Position numbers and translations under genes: made by a program. A model generated the notes under the pieces. The model worked only from the letters and a program-made list of their open reading frames with translations. It searched no databases and was not told where the DNA came from. 29,241 nucleotides of DNA from a virus. Shown here piece by piece: positions 14,030-21,927 of the stretch (position 1 is the first letter of the stretch; every line of letters begins with the position of its first letter). The stretch covers positions 8,808-38,048 of IMG/VR virus record IMGVR_UViG_3300001589_007084. One strand, 5' to 3'.

Positions 14030-14055
14030 AAAGTTAGACCCAACTAACTTTTTTT
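14030..14055 (+). terminator. Possible terminator for plus-strand transcripts
   Basis: AAAGTTAG / CTAACTTT (8 bp) around ACCCAA is followed by seven T on the plus strand. On the minus strand, the coding strand, the stem is followed only by TTTAATT. It would stop antisense transcription entering the methyltransferase gene; the role is uncertain. Confidence 0.4.
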
Positions 14056-14614
14056 ATGTTTTATGATACCAAACATTTTTACCCATTCTTTTCCATGTTG
14101 ATCCAAAAACTTCTTCAACACTTTGTTTAACAGGTTGCCAAGTAATATCATCACCACAAATTACTCCACCATCTTTTAATTTACATCTAAAAGATTCTAT
14201 CTCATTTTTTACAAATGGATAAGAATGATCAGAATCATGAAAAATAAAGTCCATGCTTTTGTCTGGTATCTGATCAATAACACTTAACGATCTACCTTTA
14301 ATGATTTTTATTCTGTCTTTCCATTCTTTAGCGCTATCTCTAAACTTTTGTTCATTAGCATTGTGATCCCAAGGAACAAATTGATCTCCCCCTGACCATT
14401 TAGGTTTTTCATTATATTGCCAATGATAATCGGGGTTATCGTTTTGAACTTCCCAAGCATCTACAACTGTCATGTGTAAATCAGTATTTTTCATTAGATG
14501 AAAAGTTGTCTCGCCAATCTTTACTCCTAATTCTAATCCAGTTTTCCATCCATAATGATCTGACAACCACCTTAAACATTTCATTCTTGTACTTGGATTT
14601 TTAACTCCTGCCAT
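14054..14614 (-). CDS. Class I SAM-dependent methyltransferase
   Basis: The SAM-binding loop is GLELGVKIGETT (residues 26-37), followed by the VVDAW strand end and a MDFIFHDSDHSYPFVKNEIESF segment (Asp-His-rich, as in Methyltransf_24 family proteins), then LKDGGVICGDDI. These features fit a small-molecule or sugar O-methyltransferase of the type often found in polysaccharide clusters. At 186 aa it is a compact single domain. It overlaps the 65-aa gene by 14 nt. Confidence 0.85.
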   Translation of the reverse strand: MAGVKNPSTRMKCLRWLSDHYGWKTGLELGVKIGETTFHLMKNTDLHMTVVDAWEVQNDNPDYHWQYNEKPKWSGGDQFVPWDHNANEQKFRDSAKEWKDRIKIIKGRSLSVIDQIPDKSMDFIFHDSDHSYPFVKNEIESFRCKLKDGGVICGDDITWQPVKQSVEEVFGSTWKRMGKNVWYHKT

Positions 14615-14798
14615 TTAATTCTCCTCTTTCTAAATTTCTAAGATCTACTTGTGCTTCGTTTTCATTCATATAAGGACCTATCAAATCATAACTTCCTTTT
14701 ATATCAATTCTATATATGTACCAACTATTATTAGCATACAAGCTTGGATATATTCTATACTGAAACCTTTCTGGTTTCGATGAAGATGTAGTTGACAT
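14601..14798 (-). CDS. Hypothetical protein, 65 aa
   Basis: Short protein rich in aromatic residues (RFQYRIYPSLYANNSWYIYRID), ending in a helix (NENEAQVDLRNLERGELN). AAGGAGAAGG lies upstream of the ATG. It overlaps the neighbouring 80-aa gene by 44 nt, and the two share the same strand and operon. No function recognised. Confidence 0.6.
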   Translation of the reverse strand: MSTTSSSKPERFQYRIYPSLYANNSWYIYRIDIKGSYDLIGPYMNENEAQVDLRNLERGELNGRS

Positions 14799-14997
14799 AA
14801 CCTTCTCCTTCTACTTTATAAAAACCTTCACCTTTATCTAATAACTTGTTCCATTCTTCAATGTTCATTATCTCAGCAAAGTAAGTCCAAGCAATTTCGA
14901 TAGAATCGTATATAAAAACATTTATGTTAGATTGCTGAAGGCCTTCTTTAGTTTCTGTTGATGTTGTTCTTCTTATAAATAATTTTTCTTGATCCAT
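14755..14997 (-). CDS. Hypothetical protein, 80 aa
   Basis: A small mixed alpha/beta protein (NVFIYDSIEIAWTYFAEIMN, then EWNKLLDKGEGFYKVEGEGYVNYIFIET). It overlaps the upstream glycosyltransferase gene by 25 nt and the downstream 65-aa gene by 44 nt. No known domain is visible, and its position gives only a loose link to the glycan genes. Confidence 0.6.
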   Translation of the reverse strand: MDQEKLFIRRTTSTETKEGLQQSNINVFIYDSIEIAWTYFAEIMNIEEWNKLLDKGEGFYKVEGEGYVNYIFIETRKVSV

Positions 14998-15677
14998 TCT
15001 TCACTCACTTCTGTTGGATTGGGATTTCCATGGAATACGCACACTTTACCTCCTGGAGGAATAGATGTCCCAAACATTTTACTCCTGTCTCCAGCATGTT
15101 TACCTCTCTCTCTTCCTTTTTTATATGACCACAACCACTCGTCTGGAAACACATTAAGAAAATTAGGATAGTAATTAACATAACTCGATATAACATTTTG
15201 ATCTCCAAAGAAATGTATTTGTTTTTGATAATCATGCCATGTTTTATAATTTTTCATATAATAATCATATATACCGGTGCTATTTGATGTATTAAATCTC
15301 ATAGCAGAGGAATTATATTCCCTTCCGGGGAGAAGACCGTTGTCAGGCCTGATAAAATCCCTAATAACAGCAAAGGGTTTATGATCAAAAAAGCAATCAA
15401 TATTGTCAACAATAACAACGTCCAAATCAAAGTATAGGTATTCCCCATCTGGAAGTACTCCTTTTTTAAAAAGCTGTAGTTTATTCCACCAACCAACTTC
15501 ATCAGTATTTAATTCAACAACTTTGTATTTAGGATACAAATCAACCATATCAGTCAATACATAAAAGTCAAATTTTTTAGTTGTATTTCTTTTTACCATG
15601 TTATATAACCTATGTGTATAATCGGCTCCATATTTGGTTCCCCAATTGACACAAACAACATTTACTTTATTATCCAT
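14973..15677 (-). CDS. Glycosyltransferase, GT-A fold
   Basis: Residues 1-110 follow the pattern of a GT-A sugar transferase: VNVVCVNWGTKYG, FYVLTD, WWNKLQLF and the DxD motif in YLYFDLDVVIVDNID (about 81-95). FFGDQNVISSYV and VFHGNPNP in the C-terminal half fit the conserved acid and His of the same fold. It resembles nucleotide-sugar transferases of capsule and LPS clusters. Donor and acceptor are unknown. Confidence 0.82.
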   Translation of the reverse strand: MDNKVNVVCVNWGTKYGADYTHRLYNMVKRNTTKKFDFYVLTDMVDLYPKYKVVELNTDEVGWWNKLQLFKKGVLPDGEYLYFDLDVVIVDNIDCFFDHKPFAVIRDFIRPDNGLLPGREYNSSAMRFNTSNSTGIYDYYMKNYKTWHDYQKQIHFFGDQNVISSYVNYYPNFLNVFPDEWLWSYKKGRERGKHAGDRSKMFGTSIPPGGKVCVFHGNPNPTEVSEEWIKKNYL

Positions 15678-15684
15678 TATAAAA

Positions 15685-16116
15685 TTACATTTCCTTAATT
15701 ATACCAACGTGATTATCATGTTCTGAATTTTCAATTATTTTAAATCCAAATTTTAATGCCCAATCTATTTTTTTTAAATTCATCCACCCAAACATTTTTA
15801 AATAATTAGACCAATCCTTCTCATATGCTTCTTGTAACAAGAAAGCACCTAGTTCTTTTTGTCTCCATTCTTTACGTATGTTTATAGTACGGAAACGAAT
15901 TGTAGATATATCCCATTCAATTAACTGAGTTACACCAATTAAATAATCATCAAACAAACCATAACATTTAAATTTTGGATTTTCAATTGTTTGTTTGAAT
16001 GGTCCAAGTTTTTTAACATTTTCGTTATAAATTTTATTGGGATCATTGAAATGATTTACTTCTTTCCAATATTTAACACACTCTTGAAAATTAATTTCTT
16101 GTATTGTCAAAGCCAT
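15685..16116 (-). CDS. GNAT-family N-acetyltransferase
   Basis: RFRTINIRKEWRQKELGAFLLQEAYE (about residues 74-99) matches GNAT motif A, with the basic/Gln-x-x-Gly-x-Gly/Ala acetyl-CoA pyrophosphate loop written as RQKELGA. KIDWALKFGFKI near the C-terminus matches motif B (YxxxGF). The fold suggests acetylation of an amino-sugar or another amine. It overlaps the pyruvyltransferase-like gene by 10 nt and lies between glycan genes, which favours an amino-sugar substrate. Confidence 0.75.
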   Translation of the reverse strand: MALTIQEINFQECVKYWKEVNHFNDPNKIYNENVKKLGPFKQTIENPKFKCYGLFDDYLIGVTQLIEWDISTIRFRTINIRKEWRQKELGAFLLQEAYEKDWSNYLKMFGWMNLKKIDWALKFGFKIIENSEHDNHVGIIKEM

Positions 16117-16829
16117 ACTTTACTCGCAAATTCATAATTTAGATTCCTACAATGTTCTAGACTTATTATATTAGGTAACGTAAAAAATTTTTCTTTTAAT
16201 GGTTTTCTAAAATTTGTTTCATAATCTATCTTAACATTTTTACCTAACAGTTTACCCCAATACCATACATGATATGAAGCTGTTAATATTTTATCATGAA
16301 GTTTTATTTGGTTAACAATAAAATCAAGTGTTTTCATGTTAGTTGAATGTTGACCTTGAATGAATCTTTTTGTCTTAGCTCCACCACCAATTTTTAACGT
16401 CTTAGGATGTGCTAGTGGTAATATTTTAGAATTACTTGGTTTTTTAGTATCAAATATAGGATGAAGGCATGATACACATGGAACATATTGGAAAGGTGTA
16501 TTTTGTTGTCTTACTCCAATTAAATCAAATTCTAAAAGCAATGGATGATCAAAAAATTCTTCGTCAATTCCTGTTCCCCAAATAATTTTTCTTTTAGCTT
16601 TTATCTTTTTTGACCATTCCCATATTTTATTTACCCATGCATCACTAGACAATAAACCTCCACCACCAACGATAAATCTTTCACATCTTAATTTTTGAGG
16701 TTCGATCTCATTAATATCAATTATCTTTATATACTTTGGATCTTCTGGATGATAATGATATGGTGAACAATACCAATCTCCTGGATTGGATTTATCTTTT
16801 CTATGTAAGTATACTGTCTTCAGGATCAT
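16107..16829 (-). CDS. Polysaccharide pyruvyltransferase-like protein
   Basis: The order NPGDWYCSPYHY (residues 15-26), FIVGGGGLLSSDAW (52-65), IIWGTGID and LIGVRQQNTPFQYVPCVSC (about 103-121) is the pattern of the PS_pyruv_trans family, which adds pyruvate ketals to sugars of capsules and exopolysaccharides. The 240-aa length is at the short end, and the C-terminal SYHVWYWGKLLGK contains the His-rich transferase segment (S-x-H) of the family. The start overlaps the upstream methyltransferase by 29 nt. Confidence 0.75.
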   Translation of the reverse strand: MILKTVYLHRKDKSNPGDWYCSPYHYHPEDPKYIKIIDINEIEPQKLRCERFIVGGGGLLSSDAWVNKIWEWSKKIKAKRKIIWGTGIDEEFFDHPLLLEFDLIGVRQQNTPFQYVPCVSCLHPIFDTKKPSNSKILPLAHPKTLKIGGGAKTKRFIQGQHSTNMKTLDFIVNQIKLHDKILTASYHVWYWGKLLGKNVKIDYETNFRKPLKEKFFTLPNIISLEHCRNLNYEFASKVWL

Positions 16830-17475
16830 TATTAAATTTCCAAATTCCTACTTCGCTATTAGCATTTTGTTCATGAGGATAACTTTCAAAAAAACAAAGT
16901 CCGTTTTTATAGTTTGGAGGAACAGTACTATTTGCAGCACCTTGTATTAAAATCCATTTATATTTTTTAGTTACATTGTCAAGAAATTTTACTCTTAACT
17001 CATCAGGCCAATGTTGTAATACTTCTTTAACTATTAATAATGTATTTTTATTTCCACCAGGAAGATTATCATAATGTTCAATTTTTTCAAATATTGCTTT
17101 AGGATTTATACAATTGAGATCTGCTCTTTCTAAAGCTATTTCGCTAATGTCATAACCTCTGTATCTTAGACTTTGAGGCCAATTCAAATCTTTATATAGA
17201 TAATATGGACCACAACCAAAATCATGTATTTCTTCTACATTAAATTTGTTAACATGTCTAAATAATATCTTTAACCATTGTTTTGCATTATCAGGTATTG
17301 AACCTGATCCTGCTCCATCTGCTTTTCTCCATCTATTTGTTTTGTATATATCTTGAAAAATTTCTTCCATTTTATCATATTCGAAAGTTTTATGATCATG
17401 TCCTGTTGCATGTTCAACGTAAGTGCTTTCTCTTATTGTATCTAATAAGTTTTTATCTATTGATTTCTCGTTCAA
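16801..17475 (-). CDS. Class I SAM-dependent methyltransferase (TTG start)
   Basis: SAM-binding motif IHDFGCGPYYLYKDL lies near residue 84, followed by YRGYDISEIALERA and a LLIVKEVLQHWPDEL segment, the usual motifs I-III of this fold. The N-terminus contains a Gly/Ser/Asp-rich loop (RKADGAGSGSIPD). The only in-frame start near the N-terminus is TTG at 17475; the next ATG is codon 36. A weak GAGA site precedes it. Probable substrate is a sugar or nucleotide sugar, from context. Confidence 0.8.
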   Translation of the reverse strand: MNEKSIDKNLLDTIRESTYVEHATGHDHKTFEYDKMEEIFQDIYKTNRWRKADGAGSGSIPDNAKQWLKILFRHVNKFNVEEIHDFGCGPYYLYKDLNWPQSLRYRGYDISEIALERADLNCINPKAIFEKIEHYDNLPGGNKNTLLIVKEVLQHWPDELRVKFLDNVTKKYKWILIQGAANSTVPPNYKNGLCFFESYPHEQNANSEVGIWKFNNDPEDSILT

Positions 17476-18112
17476 TTTTTTCTCTTTCCATAGGTAATAA
17501 ATGTTCTCTAGCCCATTGCATGACTAATCCATCTCTATGAGTAACTTTGTTTTCTCTAGACAGTTTTGCAGTATTGTCATCTACTATTTTTTTAGCTTTA
17601 TTAGTAATATTTATTCGTTTTAAAACACCTGCTGCTTTAGCTAATTCAACAGCGTATGTATCTACATACCAATGTAAAAATACAGGATTAGTCATGTATC
17701 CTAATAACTCATACCATTGTCTAGTAACAATAAAGTGAGGAGCTCCCCCTTTTCCTCTTCCATCACTGGGAACTAAAATTCCAATTCTTTTAGGAAAATT
17801 TAATGCTTCATCTTCTGCAATTTCGTCCCAGCTTTTTGTCATCATAATCTCAGCATCTCCTTGCATAAAAATTAAATGACCATTAGCTTTCTGAGCCATC
17901 ATATTCCATCCATGATTAGAATAATAATTACTACCTATTGTTAAATGCTTACTGTCAATAAGTTCTCTATATTTAGGAAGAGTCTCATCATCGTAATTTA
18001 AATAGATATTAAATTCTAATTCATTAAGTGATGTTCTTGTATCTTGCATACTTTCTATCATAGCTGCACATTTTTCTGGTCTTCCTCTTGAAGGAGTACA
18101 TATACTTATCAT
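17453..18112 (-). CDS. Glycosyltransferase family 2-like protein
   Basis: ISICTPSRGRPEKCAAMIESM at the N-terminus and LIFMQGDAEIM near residue 82 (the DxD-like QGDAE replaces the usual DDD) fit a GT2 enzyme. The start at ATG 18112 overlaps the epimerase stop as ATGA, and the N-terminus then matches the family; an ATG 6 codons earlier is possible. The C-terminus is charged (EREKIEREINR). Substrate unknown. Because the DxD is atypical, catalysis is plausible but not certain. Confidence 0.78.
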   Translation of the reverse strand: MISICTPSRGRPEKCAAMIESMQDTRTSLNELEFNIYLNYDDETLPKYRELIDSKHLTIGSNYYSNHGWNMMAQKANGHLIFMQGDAEIMMTKSWDEIAEDEALNFPKRIGILVPSDGRGKGGAPHFIVTRQWYELLGYMTNPVFLHWYVDTYAVELAKAAGVLKRINITNKAKKIVDDNTAKLSRENKVTHRDGLVMQWAREHLLPMEREKIEREINR

Positions 18113-19125
18113 ATTCTTTTTTCTGTCCATGTTTTAGGTGTTTTATCATTAATTATTTCTAAAGGTAAATGATATTTGAAAGGCTTAGGATTTTTTCTAA
18201 TCCAATCAGCTGTTTTTTTAACTGCCTCCTTTACTGTTGTTGTAGTTTTATAATTAAGAAATTTTCTTGCTTTGTCTGAAGAACAAGTTGCATGTTTAAC
18301 TTCTTGAGGTCTTCCACTACTATAATATATTGGATCTTCATTCAAACCTGTTTCATTTGAACATAATGATGCTAACTCGTTTATAGTTATGGATTCTTCA
18401 TCAGGACCTATGTTAATTATTTCATTAAATAAATCTTGATTAGTTCCCATTTTTTCTAAACATTGAATACAATCACCTACGTATGAAAAACATCTTGTTT
18501 GTGTTCCATCGCCATAAATTATAGATGGCTTTCCTTGTAAATTTCTATTGAGCATAATAGACATAACATTTCTAAAAGGATCGTCATATTTCTGATGTTC
18601 TCCTACTATGTTATGAGGTACAGCTATATTCCATTCTATTCTGTGTACTTTGCCAAGTACTTTAAGCACCTCTTCAGCTGCGACTTTTGCAATTCCATAA
18701 GGGTCAACTGGTGCTGGGGACATATTTTCTGTGAAAGGAGCTTTTTGTCCACCATACCTTGCCATGCTTGTACAAAAGACGATTCTTTTAACTCCAGCTG
18801 AGATTGCAGCTGAGAAACTTGTAACCGAAGCTTCGAAGATGTTTCTTGTGATGAAACTAGGAGAGAATACAGATAACCCTTCGTGAGCAGTAGCAGCGCA
18901 ATGATAAAGAAGATCACAACCTTGCATTGCTTTTTCCATAGCTTTGAAGTCACAACAGTCTGCCAGATGGAAGTCAACAAATTCTGGGACATTATCTTCT
19001 TCTCCTCCTATAAAAGTGTCATTTCCTACAACATGAAATCCTAATTCATGCATTCTTACAGCTAAGTGGTGACCTAAAAAGCCTCCAACACCTGTAATAA
19101 AGACTTTTTTACGATGTTGATCCAA
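18109..19125 (-). CDS. NAD-dependent sugar epimerase/dehydratase (TTG start)
   Basis: Extended SDR enzyme acting on nucleotide sugars. GVGGFLGHH (GxxGxxG) is the NAD loop; CTSMARYGG holds the catalytic Ser and DPYGIAK the Tyr-x-x-x-Lys pair; the C-terminus has YGDGTQTRCFSYVGDC and NIGPDEESITI, as in UDP-glucose 4-epimerase and WcaG relatives. The start is TTG at 19125; a TGA lies four codons upstream and no ATG is near. The 5' half of the gene has a clearly higher G+C (about 42% over 18661-18960 against about 30% in the 3' half), suggesting a recombined origin. Confidence 0.88.
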   Translation of the reverse strand: MDQHRKKVFITGVGGFLGHHLAVRMHELGFHVVGNDTFIGGEEDNVPEFVDFHLADCCDFKAMEKAMQGCDLLYHCAATAHEGLSVFSPSFITRNIFEASVTSFSAAISAGVKRIVFCTSMARYGGQKAPFTENMSPAPVDPYGIAKVAAEEVLKVLGKVHRIEWNIAVPHNIVGEHQKYDDPFRNVMSIMLNRNLQGKPSIIYGDGTQTRCFSYVGDCIQCLEKMGTNQDLFNEIINIGPDEESITINELASLCSNETGLNEDPIYYSSGRPQEVKHATCSSDKARKFLNYKTTTTVKEAVKKTADWIRKNPKPFKYHLPLEIINDKTPKTWTEKRI

Positions 19126-19459
19126 TTGTTCTTCTCACTATATCATCATGATTAAATTCAGCCCAATATAATTCAAAAGCAACTCCATCTTCAAGTCCCT
19201 CAAATTGATGTATCTTACCTGGTTTCACTTGTGTGAAGTCTCCAGCTGATAAAATAGTTTCATCAACTAAACCAGATTGTTCACCATCTTGCCATACACG
19301 AACTATCATTTTACCTGACTCTACATAAAAGCCATTCCATTTATATCTATGCTCATGTTCAGAACATTTAAATCCTTTTTTATATTCAATGCGATGAAAC
19401 TCTAATACGCCATTTGCATGTATCAATTCTGTTTGACCCCATATTTTGCCTGCTTTCAT
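19109..19459 (-). CDS. Cupin-fold protein
   Basis: The start at ATG 19459 is preceded by AAGGAGTTAAA; a longer frame to 19504 lacks such a site. EYKKGFKCSEHEHRYKWNGFYVESGKM carries the first cupin motif with the metal-binding H-x-H, and GDFTQVKPGKIHQFEG the second. Small cupins like this in LPS clusters are often sugar isomerases, epimerases or binding proteins; the exact role is unclear. It overlaps the epimerase by 17 nt. Confidence 0.75.
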   Translation of the reverse strand: MKAGKIWGQTELIHANGVLEFHRIEYKKGFKCSEHEHRYKWNGFYVESGKMIVRVWQDGEQSGLVDETILSAGDFTQVKPGKIHQFEGLEDGVAFELYWAEFNHDDIVRRTIGSTS

Positions 19460-19460
19460 T

Positions 19461-19973
19461 TTAACTCCTTGTAAAAATATAATCGTGTCCTTGTAACTTA
19501 TCAATTTCCATAAGTTTGTATCCCCAATTTTCTAATATTTGTTGTGAATTATTATCAGATCTATTAATTTCACAACAAATTACTGGGTTACATTTATCTA
19601 TTGTATTCTTCGCTCCTAATAGAACCTTAGGTTCAAATCCTTCAACATCTAATTTAATAAATCCTATATTGTTATAGTTAAAACTATCTAATTTTTTAAT
19701 AATAACTTCTCTCGGTCCATTACCTTTTATTCTTCCAGCTTTATTTGATGTATAACTTACTGTATTCTCATCTCCTAATGCATGATTATAAATTTCAAGG
19801 TTTCCATCATTGGTATACTTTGGATATCTAAATTCAAAACCAATAACTTTTTTAAATAAAGGAGTTAAATTTCTTGCAAATTCACCTCTTCTATATCCTA
19901 CATCTATAGCTGTATCAAAATTTTTAACATAAGGTTTACATTGTAACCATGTTTCTAGCCAAACATTTTGCAT
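19461..19973 (-). CDS. FkbM-family methyltransferase
   Basis: FkbM proteins are SAM-dependent O-methyltransferases, many acting on sugars. Visible features are AIDVGYRRGEFARNL (motif I, residues 22-36), VIGFEFRYPKY, and the family signature IGFIKLDVEGFEPKVLLGAKNTI. At 170 aa it contains essentially only the core domain. It overlaps the kdsA-like gene by 19 nt and precedes the cupin gene by one base. Confidence 0.85.
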   Translation of the reverse strand: MQNVWLETWLQCKPYVKNFDTAIDVGYRRGEFARNLTPLFKKVIGFEFRYPKYTNDGNLEIYNHALGDENTVSYTSNKAGRIKGNGPREVIIKKLDSFNYNNIGFIKLDVEGFEPKVLLGAKNTIDKCNPVICCEINRSDNNSQQILENWGYKLMEIDKLQGHDYIFTRS

Positions 19974-20752
19974 TCTTCACTCTTTTCAACAAACATATTT
20001 AATTTTTTAATTATAGGAGGTAAGTTTTTTATATCAATCATATTAGGTCCATCGCTTGGAGCATTATCCGGATCATCATGCACTTCCATAAAAAAACTAT
20101 CGACACCCATTGCTGCAGCTGCATATGCTAATTTTGGAACATAGTCTCTATTACCACCAGAACTTGTACCAAGACCTCCTGGTTTTTGAACACTGTGTGT
20201 AACGTCATAAACAAATTTGTTATCATAATTATCCATTATATATTGCATACCTGTAAAATCATTTACTAATGTGTTATATCCAAATGATGTTCCTCTTTCA
20301 GTTATCCAAACTTCCTTTGCTTCATTAGTTTTTGAAAGTATACCATGTACATCCCAAGGTGCAAGAAACTGACCTTTTTTTATGTTAACTATCATTTCAG
20401 ATAAACATGCTTTTTGGATAAGATCTGTTTGTCTACATAAAAAAGCAGGTATCTGTATAACATCTATAACTCCGCTATCTGCTATAATGTCTATATGAAT
20501 TTTTTCATGTATATCTGTAAGAAACATCATAGTTGGATAGCATATTTTTAATGCTTCAAAGTCAAGTAATGTTTCTTGAATTCCAATACCTCTTTTTCCA
20601 TTCATTGAACTTCTATTAGCTTTATCAAACGAAGCTTTGTAATATAAATTTTTTACTTTATTACTTGTAGCTTCCATAATTTGTTCTATCAATTTCTTTG
20701 AATGATCTAAACTTTCATGTTGACATGGTCCTAATATTAATGTATCTATCAT
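19955..20752 (-). CDS. kdsA: 3-deoxy-8-phosphooctulonate synthase-like protein
   Basis: KdsA condenses PEP with arabinose 5-phosphate to give Kdo 8-phosphate, a precursor of LPS and capsule sugars. Family segments are KASFDKANRSS (residues 39-49), TDIHE, DVIQIPAFLCRQTDLI, NIKKGQF, FGYNTLVNDF, YDVTHSVQ and a SSGGNRDYVPKLAYAAAAMG region; LGPCQHES holds a Cys (residue 10) where the metal-dependent class has it, so it is probably a class II enzyme. MEVHDDPDNAPSDG carries the other metal-ligand acids. At 265 aa it is slightly shorter than E. coli KdsA (284). No KdsB or KdsC is in the window. Confidence 0.92.
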   Translation of the reverse strand: MIDTLILGPCQHESLDHSKKLIEQIMEATSNKVKNLYYKASFDKANRSSMNGKRGIGIQETLLDFEALKICYPTMMFLTDIHEKIHIDIIADSGVIDVIQIPAFLCRQTDLIQKACLSEMIVNIKKGQFLAPWDVHGILSKTNEAKEVWITERGTSFGYNTLVNDFTGMQYIMDNYDNKFVYDVTHSVQKPGGLGTSSGGNRDYVPKLAYAAAAMGVDSFFMEVHDDPDNAPSDGPNMIDIKNLPPIIKKLNMFVEKSEECKMFG

Positions 20753-21159
20753 AAAGTTACTAACTCTCTATTTTTAATATGTTGTTCTTCTATATCAGAT
20801 TTTGATTGTCCATAGTATCTTACTGCGTGGTGTTTGTCAACTAAATAATCGTTAATAGATTTATCAGCATAATTAGTCGTTCTCCACAACTCTCCTAAAA
20901 TTCTACCAAATTTTCCTTCAGCATCTTTTCTTGTTTTAAGTGTTATTCCACCTTCATCATCTAACATACCTGTAAGAAATTTCTTAGCAGCCATTCCATA
21001 TTTTTTTTCTTCAACATCTCTAGTTCTTGATTCAGGCGTATCGATAGAATATAACCTTATTCTTTCTTTTTTTAGCCATACACCAAAACCAAGATCAATA
21101 TCAACATCTACTGTGTCACCATCAATTATTTTTATTATTTTACATCTGTATTCGTACAT
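20749..21159 (-). CDS. Staphylococcal-type thermonuclease homologue
   Basis: SNase domain that would cut DNA or RNA in a calcium-dependent way. The order IIDGDTVDVDIDLG (metal-binding Asp), RIRLYSIDTPES with Arg35, Asp40, Thr41 and Glu43, and KFGRILGEL with Arg86 reproduces the catalytic set of staphylococcal nuclease (Arg35, Glu43, Arg87) at nearly the same positions. At 136 aa it is a single domain with no signal peptide, so it acts in the cytoplasm. It sits within the glycan island and overlaps kdsA by the ATGA junction. Confidence 0.92.
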   Translation of the reverse strand: MYEYRCKIIKIIDGDTVDVDIDLGFGVWLKKERIRLYSIDTPESRTRDVEEKKYGMAAKKFLTGMLDDEGGITLKTRKDAEGKFGRILGELWRTTNYADKSINDYLVDKHHAVRYYGQSKSDIEEQHIKNRELVTL

Positions 21160-21162
21160 ACG

Positions 21163-21927
21163 TTATCTTCTTTCTATATCATTTTCAGTTAAATCATCAC
21201 CAAACCATGTTTCTATTATTTTAGCTGGTTTTTTAGTTGTATTGTATGCTTTGTGCCATGTCATTCTTGGAATATCTGCACTCTGTTTGATATCAAAATT
21301 TTGTGTATATCTGTCTTCATTAGAAAATTCAAAATCTATAGCAACTTTACCTTCAACAATATGCCAATGTTCTGATCTATTAAAATGTCTTTGATCACTC
21401 AATGATTGACCAGGTTCTATTGTCAATTCTTTAACAGCCCATCCAACTTGTTGATCTAAAACTCTATACCAACCCCAAGGTCTATGCACAATTGCTTTTT
21501 TCCAATCTTCTAAAATTTTAGAGGAAGCATTTTTTTTATCATTACCTCCTACACCAAACTTAAATTCAATATCTATACCTGATAACAATGGTGTATCCAT
21601 TTCTGGTATGTTCTTTTTATTTCTGTCTCCACCATTCATGAAAATCAATTCACCATCAGGAAACATTGCAACTGCTCTAGTAATTATATCAATGGCTGAA
21701 TCATCCATATCGTCAAAACTAGTAGCATAATTGACGTCATGCATAGAATTTAATATTGTTATTCTTTCATCAAATGGCAAAAAAGGTCTACCTTTTTTTC
21801 TTGTTAACCATTCATCAGAATTAACACCTACTAATAAAAAATCACAATTCTTTTTAGCATCTTTGATATAAGCTAAATGTCCTGAATGTAATGGATCAAA
21901 ACCTCCAGATATTATTCCTATTCTCAT
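21163..21927 (-). CDS. Fusion: cytidylyltransferase-type domain plus PMI-type cupin
   Basis: Residues 1-135 form a nucleotidyltransferase: GGFDPLHSGHLAYI (HxGH at 14-17), GVNSDEWLTRKKGRPFLPF and MNGGDRNKK, as in RfaE C-terminal/TagD-type enzymes that make CDP- or ADP-activated sugars or polyols. Residues about 150-254 match the C-terminal cupin of type II mannose-6-phosphate isomerase/GDP-mannose pyrophosphorylase: VHRPWGWYRVLD, EPGQSLSDQRHFNRSEHW, VEGKVAIDFE, HKAYNTTKKPAKIIE and the final DDLTENDIER. Together this is an unusual two-domain enzyme; an activating and a binding or isomerising step on one polypeptide is inferred. Confidence 0.85.
   Translation of the reverse strand: MRIGIISGGFDPLHSGHLAYIKDAKKNCDFLLVGVNSDEWLTRKKGRPFLPFDERITILNSMHDVNYATSFDDMDDSAIDIITRAVAMFPDGELIFMNGGDRNKKNIPEMDTPLLSGIDIEFKFGVGGNDKKNASSKILEDWKKAIVHRPWGWYRVLDQQVGWAVKELTIEPGQSLSDQRHFNRSEHWHIVEGKVAIDFEFSNEDRYTQNFDIKQSADIPRMTWHKAYNTTKKPAKIIETWFGDDLTENDIERR

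Noticed and set aside
13978-14053. Promoter before the DUF2061-like gene
   Set aside because: TATAAC and CATTAT are present but no -35 box at suitable spacing is convincing in this AT-rich sequence.
14974-14981. TATAAATA on the plus strand
   Set aside because: It lies within minus-strand coding sequence, and no plus-strand gene follows it.
14989-15235. 60-aa plus-strand and 76-aa minus-strand frames inside the glycosyltransferase gene
   Set aside because: Both are shadows of the 234-aa glycosyltransferase frame with a clear DxD motif.
18636-18992. 118-aa open frame on the minus strand inside the epimerase gene
   Set aside because: The epimerase frame carries the catalytic motifs; this frame is a by-product of higher G+C in that part.
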